A stretch of DNA of 34,721 nt from Desulfobacteraceae bacterium. GTDB lineage: Bacteria > Desulfobacterota > Desulfobacteria > Desulfobacterales > Desulfosalsimonadaceae. Position 1 is the first letter of the stretch. Each line of letters opens with the position of its first letter. Below, one piece after another: positions 30,255 through 34,721 of the stretch. The stretch lies in contig JAIPEJ010000008.1 of assembly GCA_021737225.1 (NCBI GenBank), positions 1 to 34,721 on the forward strand, in the 5' to 3' direction. The position numbers were made by a program, and so were the translations under genes. Under the pieces are notes generated by a model. The model worked only from the letters and a program-made list of their open reading frames with translations, made no database searches and was not told the DNA's origin.

Positions 30255-31028
30255 TTATTCCGCGTAAATCATTTTCCGGGTCATGCCGCCGTCTGTCACG
30301 AAGTTCTGTCCGGTGATAAATCCGGCCCGGTCTGATGCCAGCCAGGATGCAAGCCCGGCCACATCGCGCGGATCGCCCACCCGGCCCGCCGGGTGCTGTG
30401 CATGGTCTGCTTTGGTGAGCCGGGGGTCTTCGCGTTTGCTCTTTTTCTGCCACGCTGCGGTTTCAATCCAGCCCGGACTGATGCAGTTCACACGGACCCG
30501 CGGACCCAAGCTGACGGCAAGGGCGTGGGTGAGCGCGACAATGCCGCCCTTGGATGCGGCGTAGGCTTCGGTGTGGGGTTCTGACTGCAGGGCCCGGGTG
30601 GAGGCAATATTGATGATGCAGCCGCCGGTTTTTTCCAGATACGGCACCGCGTGTCTGGCAAACAGAAAGCAGCCGGTTAAATTCACGCAGATTACGCGTT
30701 GCCACTGCTCCAGGCTCAACTCCGTGACCGGCACACCGAAATAACCGCTTATTCCCGCGTTACAGACCAGCACGTCAAGCCTGGCAAATCGCCGGATGGT
30801 TTCTGAAACCGCGGTTTTGACATCGCCTTCATCTGATACATCACAGCGCACCGCGGCCGGATTCTCGTCTTTTCCCAGTTCAGCTGCTGTCTCCTCGCAG
30901 GCCTGGCTGTCGCAGTCCGCAATCAGCACGTTCATGCCGTCTGCCAAAAACTGCTCCGCGATCGCCCGGCCGATGCCCTGGGCGCCGCCGGTGACCAGGG
31001 CTGTCGGCTTTGTTTCTTTTCCGGTCAT
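30255..31028 (-). CDS. short-chain dehydrogenase/reductase (SDR)
   Basis: 257 residues. It oxidises or reduces an alcohol/ketone with NAD(P). Classical SDR motifs are complete: VTGGAQGIGRAIA (residues 11-23) for the cofactor, VCNAGISGYFG, a catalytic Ser in INIASTRALQ, Tyr and Lys in YAASKGG, then NCISPGWIETAAW. The C-terminus DGGMTRKMIYAE is typical of the FabG-like branch. A following D in the IADCDS segment after strand 2 favours NAD(H). The substrate is not readable. Followed at 36 bases by the DUF72 gene. Confidence 0.88.
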   Translation of the reverse strand: MTGKETKPTALVTGGAQGIGRAIAEQFLADGMNVLIADCDSQACEETAAELGKDENPAAVRCDVSDEGDVKTAVSETIRRFARLDVLVCNAGISGYFGVPVTELSLEQWQRVICVNLTGCFLFARHAVPYLEKTGGCIINIASTRALQSEPHTEAYAASKGGIVALTHALAVSLGPRVRVNCISPGWIETAAWQKKSKREDPRLTKADHAQHPAGRVGDPRDVAGLASWLASDRAGFITGQNFVTDGGMTRKMIYAE

Positions 31029-31049
31029 AACAAATTTACCCTGCTCGCG

Positions 31050-31880
31050 TTAATTCTGGTACAGGTGCACATCCCTTTGCGGAAAGGGAATTGAGATGCC
31101 GTTTGCGTCAAACTGCTTTTTGACGGCTTCTGTCATTTCAAAATAGAAAGTCCAGTAGTCCCCGGCATTGACCCAGGGCCGGCAGGCGATGTTAACGCTG
31201 CTGTCTGCCAGTTCCAGCACCACCACCATGGGCTCGGGTTCGGGCAGTATGCGGCTGTCGTTTTTCAGCAGATCCCACAGAATCTGCTTGGCCTTGTCAA
31301 TATCGGAATCATAGGCAATGCCAAATACCATATCCACCCGGCGGGTGCCCTGCTTGGCGTAATTGACGATCTTGTCGCCGGTCATCTTTGCATTGGGCAC
31401 GATCACGGTCTTGTTGTCCGGGGTGAGCAAAATGGTGTTAAAAATCTCAATTTCCCTGACCGTGCCGGCCGTGCCCCCGCCCTCTATATAATCGTTTACC
31501 TTGAATGGCCGGAAAAGAAGCATGAGCACTCCGGCCGCGAAATTGGCAAGCGAGCCCTGCAGGGCCAGGCCGATGGCCAGGCCGGCGGCGCCCAGCAGGG
31601 CGATAAAGGAAGTGGTCTGAATGCCCAACTGGGCAAGGGCCGCAATAATGACAAAGGCAAACAAAGCGATGTAGGCAAGGTTGGCGGTAAACGAAATCAG
31701 GGTTTCATCCACGTCGCTTCGCCGCATGGATTTTTCAATGAAATTGCGCAATAAAATGGCCACCCACCGGCCCAGAACAAGGACCACGATGGCGGCCAGC
31801 AGTTTTATCCCGAAGACCGTCCCTATGTCTATGAGCCTGGCAAGCATTTGTTCCATGCCGCTTACTGTGAAGTCATTCAT
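31050..31880 (-). CDS. mscS: small-conductance mechanosensitive channel (MscS)
   Basis: 276 residues, close to the 286 of E. coli MscS. It opens under membrane tension to release solutes during osmotic down-shock. Three N-terminal membrane segments: LIDIGTVFGIKLLAAIVVLVLG, LAYIALFAFVIIAALAQLGIQ, and the pore-lining SFIALLGAAGLAIGLALQGSLANFAAGVLMLLFRPF with its Ala/Gly packing pattern. The beta domain follows (VNDYIEGGGTAGTVREIEIFNTILLTPDNKTVIVPNAKM), then the cytoplasmic alpha/beta cage ending in PFPQRDVHLYQN. The complete standard form with no added sensor domain. Confidence 0.92.
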   Translation of the reverse strand: MNDFTVSGMEQMLARLIDIGTVFGIKLLAAIVVLVLGRWVAILLRNFIEKSMRRSDVDETLISFTANLAYIALFAFVIIAALAQLGIQTTSFIALLGAAGLAIGLALQGSLANFAAGVLMLLFRPFKVNDYIEGGGTAGTVREIEIFNTILLTPDNKTVIVPNAKMTGDKIVNYAKQGTRRVDMVFGIAYDSDIDKAKQILWDLLKNDSRILPEPEPMVVVLELADSSVNIACRPWVNAGDYWTFYFEMTEAVKKQFDANGISIPFPQRDVHLYQN

Positions 31881-32088
31881 GGCTTCCTCCTGTTTTTAAA
31901 TACCAATTTAAGTAAATGGTTGCGATGCACCCGGTTAAACACCTGTTTATCCGGTGGTGGCAGTCAAACCGGCAGGGTTTATCGGCAAGCCCGACTTTTT
32001 ATCTTTTTAATATAACTGCGGTTGGTGCATATGGAAAATGGAAAAAGTGCTTTGCAGCGGAAAGCATCGGCCCGACGGCTGTCGGAAA
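31881..32088. other. intergenic stretch, no gene seen
   Basis: 208 bp between the channel and the carbonic anhydrase. The track ORF 31916-32401 overlaps the anhydrase in another frame. No hairpin or promoter that I would defend. Confidence 0.4.
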
Positions 32089-32742
32089 TCATCTTTTTTC
32101 AGATGAGTATCCGGAATCCGGGACAGCGCGGATTTCCTCCGGACCGGTGATGCATATATCCAGGTCATTTAATATGCCGTCTTCAATCCGGTATATCCAG
32201 CCGTGCACAGCCAGTTCCCGGCCGGATTGCCAGGCCTGGCAAACCATGGGAGTGCGCGATACGCTGATGGCCTGTTCAATAACATTGAGTTCACAGAGCA
32301 GATCGTGCTTTTCATTTTCATCACGGCATGCATCAATTTTGTCCCGGTGCCGGCTGTGGATATCTTTGACGTTTTCCAACCAGTTACTGATCAATCCATG
32401 ACCGTCGCCGGCCAGGGCCGCCTTGATGCCGCCGCATCCGTAATGGCCGCATACTATAATATGCTTTACTTTTAATACTTCCACTGCGTACTGGATCACA
32501 GACATGCAGTTGACATCCGTGTGGATCACAAGGTTGGCGATGTTTCGGTGTACAAAAACTTCCCCCGGGGGCATGTCTATAATCTGATTTGCCGGCACCC
32601 GGCTGTCCGAACAGCCGATCCATAGATATTGCGGGGCCTGCTGCTTTGCCAGGCGGGCGAAGAAACCGGGATCCGCGCACCTGATCCGTTCGGCCCATTT
32701 CCGGTTTTTTTCAAAAAGGTGGGATAAGACCCGCATAGGCAT
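32089..32742 (-). CDS. can: beta-class carbonic anhydrase
   Basis: 217 residues, the standard size for the E. coli Can type. It converts CO2 and water to bicarbonate in the cytoplasm. The zinc ligands are Cys44 in WIGCSDSRVPANQI, with the Asp46-Arg48 dyad beside it, and His100/Cys103 in GHYGCGGIKAAL. EVFVHRNIANLV is the usual substrate-pocket segment, and GWIYRIEDGILNDL closes the domain. All catalytic residues are present. The ribosome binding site is weak. It lies 28 bases after the flavoprotein gene. Confidence 0.92.
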   Translation of the reverse strand: MPMRVLSHLFEKNRKWAERIRCADPGFFARLAKQQAPQYLWIGCSDSRVPANQIIDMPPGEVFVHRNIANLVIHTDVNCMSVIQYAVEVLKVKHIIVCGHYGCGGIKAALAGDGHGLISNWLENVKDIHSRHRDKIDACRDENEKHDLLCELNVIEQAISVSRTPMVCQAWQSGRELAVHGWIYRIEDGILNDLDICITGPEEIRAVPDSGYSSEKR

Positions 32743-32770
32743 CTGCTTTCATTTCGTTGCAGCTTCTGGT

Positions 32771-33736
32771 TCAAGACTTGCGCGTGGTAAACCGTCCTGC
32801 AAGGATTTGCGGGGTGCTCCACTGGGTGACGGATTGGGCGGAATAGGGGTTGCCGGTAATAATGGCCCGGGCCGCCAGCCTGGCGCTTTCAATGGCCGGG
32901 CCGATGCCTTCGCCCATATCCCGGGTGGCAAGCCCCGCTGCATCGCCGAGGATAAACGCGTTTTCGCGGCAGACAGCATCGGATCGGCCCCGAAGGTAGT
33001 AGATGTGTCCCTTTGGCGCAAGCCCGCGGGTCTCGGTCAGGCCCTTTCGCGCGAGCTTGCCGGCAAAGCGCCTCCAGTGGGTGTTGATGGTTTCGCCCCG
33101 CTTTTTCAGGGAGGAAAGCTTGCCGCCGATGCCCACGTTGAGATAACCGTTTTGCTTGGGGACGTACCAGGCATAGCCCGGAAGGCCGCGGTCGAAAAAC
33201 CACAAGCGGCACTGGGGGTCCTGCCATTGCCAGGCAAATTCCTTTTCGGCCGTGGCAATGCAGCGTCCGGGATCCCGGGGGTGGATTTCCGAAAAAAGCG
33301 ACTTGTAAACCGGGCAGTGCGTGCCGCCCGCACCCACCAGGTAGGTGCACTGGTATGCATCATCAATGATGTACTTGCTGCCGGCCCTGCGGATCTTTTT
33401 GACGCGGTGGCGGTCTACGGGCACCCCGGCGCGTTTTAACAGGAAATCGTCGAATTCAAAGCGCCGGATGGAATACTGGTGGGTGGGTACGGGCACGGGC
33501 ACGCCCTTGATATAAAACACGATCCGCCGGTAGGTCAGCAGTCGGTGGGGGTAATCGGCCGGGGCGAGTTCGAGGTCTGCCAGCACCCGGGGCGTGATCC
33601 AGCCGGCGCAAAGCTTGGTTCGCGGAAATTCCGCCTTGTCCAGGATCAGCACATCCGTGCCGTGCCTTGCAAGCTCCCGGGCGCAAGTGGCGCCGGCCGG
33701 TCCGCCGCCCACGATAATGACGGTTGCGGTTTTCAT
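32771..33736 (-). CDS. geranylgeranyl reductase family FAD-dependent oxidoreductase
   Basis: 321 residues. N-terminal FAD site IIVGGGPAGATCARELARHGTDVLILDK (about 7-34), then FPRTKLCAGWITPRVL, the Cys-containing PxxKxCGG-like block of this family (here with AGW instead of GG), and the second FAD contact AFILGDAAGLATRDMGEGIGPAIESARLAARAI near the C-terminus. Members saturate isoprenoid chains of lipids or quinones, or hydroxylate small molecules. It ends only 7 bases from the start region of the cyclopropane-lipid gene, so both look like lipid-modifying enzymes in one operon. The substrate (menaquinone side chain, archaeal-type lipid or other) is not readable. Confidence 0.82.
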   Translation of the reverse strand: MKTATVIIVGGGPAGATCARELARHGTDVLILDKAEFPRTKLCAGWITPRVLADLELAPADYPHRLLTYRRIVFYIKGVPVPVPTHQYSIRRFEFDDFLLKRAGVPVDRHRVKKIRRAGSKYIIDDAYQCTYLVGAGGTHCPVYKSLFSEIHPRDPGRCIATAEKEFAWQWQDPQCRLWFFDRGLPGYAWYVPKQNGYLNVGIGGKLSSLKKRGETINTHWRRFAGKLARKGLTETRGLAPKGHIYYLRGRSDAVCRENAFILGDAAGLATRDMGEGIGPAIESARLAARAIITGNPYSAQSVTQWSTPQILAGRFTTRKS

Positions 33737-33743
33737 GAGAAAT

Positions 33744-34721
33744 TCACGTGAGCCGGCAGTCGGGCTGGGCCCGTCCCGGTTTGGTCATCACGATCTGCCA
33801 CAGCTGGATCGACCTGGAGCGGAAGGCCGCGGCCGAGCTGAGCAGGTAGAATCTCCACATCCGGTAGAAGCGTTCGCCGTAGCTTTCCCGGTACTTGGGC
33901 CAGGATTTTTCAAAGTTGTCGTTCCAGACCATCAGGGTCTTGTCGTAATCCGGGCCGAAGTTGTGCCAGTCTTCCATGACAAAGATGCCTTCCATGGCCG
34001 CGCCGAGCTGGGAGATGGAAGGCAGCATGCTGTTGGGAAAGATGTAGGTGGTGGTCCAGGGATTGCTGGTGGTGGTGCTCACGTTGCCGCCGATCGTGTG
34101 GATCAGGGCGATGCCGTCGTCTTTCAGGCACTGGTCTGCCTCTTCCATGTAGGTGCGGTGGTTTTTGTAACCCACGTGCTCCATAATACCGATGGACACC
34201 ACCCGGTCGTACTTGCCGGTTGCGTTTCTGTAGTCGTCCAGGTAAATATTGACCGGCAGGCCCTCGCACATCTTGTTCCCCAGATCCACCTGCTCCTGGG
34301 AAACTGTAACGCCAGTGACTTCCGCGCCGTATTTCTCCGCTGCATACTTGGCAAAGCACCCCCAGCCGCAGCCCAGGTCCAGCACCTTCATGCCGGGTTC
34401 AAGCTCGATTTTCCGGCATACCAGATCCAGCTTGGCCTCCTGGGCCTCATCCAGGTCGCAGGCACCGCCGCCCCAGTACCCGCAGGTGTATGCCATGCGG
34501 GAATCAAGCATGTCCCGGTACAGGTCGTTGCCTACATCATAGTGCTGCTGGCCCACCTTGTAGGCCCGCTGATTTTTCTGAAGGTTGAGCAATTTCGCCT
34601 TGAGCAGGTGAAGCGTGGCCTTCCAGTTGTCCTTGAAGTACTGCTGCAGATCGGCCCGGAACACCCGGTCGAAAAACTGGTCCAGCGCCGGGCAGTCCCA
34701 CCAGCCGTCCATGTAGGATTC
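33744..34721 (-). CDS. cfa: cyclopropane-fatty-acyl-phospholipid synthase (5' end outside window)
   Basis: The listed start at 34712 is internal: the sequence before it already reads ESY then MDGWWDC, which matches the middle of E. coli Cfa. The window therefore shows the C-terminal ~325 of ~380 residues. It adds a methylene bridge from SAM to unsaturated phospholipid acyl chains at the inner membrane. Motifs: VGQQHYDVGNDLYRDMLD, MAYTCGYW, the SAM site VLDLGCGWGCFAKYAAEKYG, SIGIMEHVGYKNH, IHTIGGN, YIFPNSMLPS and FVMEDWHNFGPDY, ending in RSRSIQLWQIV. The catalytic Cys region (GCGWG) and the bicarbonate-site residues in EHVG and DWHNFG are present. Confidence 0.93.
   Translation of the reverse strand, partial: ESYMDGWWDCPALDQFFDRVFRADLQQYFKDNWKATLHLLKAKLLNLQKNQRAYKVGQQHYDVGNDLYRDMLDSRMAYTCGYWGGGACDLDEAQEAKLDLVCRKIELEPGMKVLDLGCGWGCFAKYAAEKYGAEVTGVTVSQEQVDLGNKMCEGLPVNIYLDDYRNATGKYDRVVSIGIMEHVGYKNHRTYMEEADQCLKDDGIALIHTIGGNVSTTTSNPWTTTYIFPNSMLPSISQLGAAMEGIFVMEDWHNFGPDYDKTLMVWNDNFEKSWPKYRESYGERFYRMWRFYLLSSAAAFRSRSIQLWQIVMTKPGRAQPDCRLT

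Noticed and set aside
1-34721. CRISPR array, tRNA, rRNA, prophage or integrase
   Set aside because: No regularly spaced direct repeats, cloverleaf-like sequence, rRNA segment or transposase/integrase motif was seen on reading; not checked with a tool.

Overview
The window looks like a chromosomal piece of an anaerobic Desulfobacterota (Desulfobacterales-type sulfate reducer or relative). The reasons are the high GC content and the gene mix: rubrerythrin, an iron-sulfur flavoprotein, several radical SAM enzymes, a thiolase / 3-hydroxyacyl-CoA dehydrogenase / CoA-transferase set, and GGGGACAG-type intergenic repeats. This taxonomic call is inference; there is no rRNA or tRNA gene in the window. 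Most genes are on the minus strand.

Region 1 (1-3365, minus): a compact RiPP-like cassette. A 20-codon peptide gene (MKIQKVRKAPTGLCKCKRSC) with a very strong ribosome binding site is followed by a hairpin, a Cys-rich 118-aa protein, a radical SAM/SPASM enzyme with an N-terminal PqqD-like segment, a second radical SAM/SPASM enzyme, a small cupin and the 5' part of a cysteinyl-tRNA synthetase. The four genes after the hairpin overlap or nearly touch. Region 2 (3493-7464): GNAT acetyltransferase with a DUF4213/DUF364 protein, a membrane-anchored metallophosphoesterase, a PPC/DUF296 protein, and rubrerythrin with a good sigma70-type promoter. Region 3 (7465-12109, plus): 3-hydroxybutyryl-CoA dehydrogenase, thiolase and a large acetyl-CoA hydrolase/transferase, probably for C4 acyl-CoA or acetate/acetyl-CoA turnover, with a long perfect GGGGACAG inverted repeat in between.

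Region 4 (12141-17638): envelope proteins (a lipoprotein with an outer-membrane protein, and two divergent Slp-family lipoproteins), a DEDD-type exonuclease, a roughly 680-bp hairpin-rich gap with no convincing gene, an iron-sulfur flavoprotein and two small hypothetical proteins. Region 5 (17740-28393, minus): the most unusual part, a seven-gene operon of exported proteins behind a near-consensus promoter (TTTACA-N17-TATAAA). Three members (587, 660 and 801 aa) are clear paralogs. Two more (345 and 498 aa) are more distant relatives. All five share a YYLP-like motif after the signal peptide. The operon starts with a 436-aa exported protein and ends with a 139-aa lipoprotein. I recognise no known family, so I treat it as a candidate undescribed envelope or extracellular assembly.

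Region 6 (28599-34721, minus): ordinary accessory and housekeeping genes. These are an EamA transporter, a DUF72 protein, an SDR oxidoreductase, an MscS channel, a beta-carbonic anhydrase, a geranylgeranyl-reductase-like flavoprotein, and the 3' part of a cyclopropane-fatty-acyl-phospholipid synthase that runs off the end of the window.
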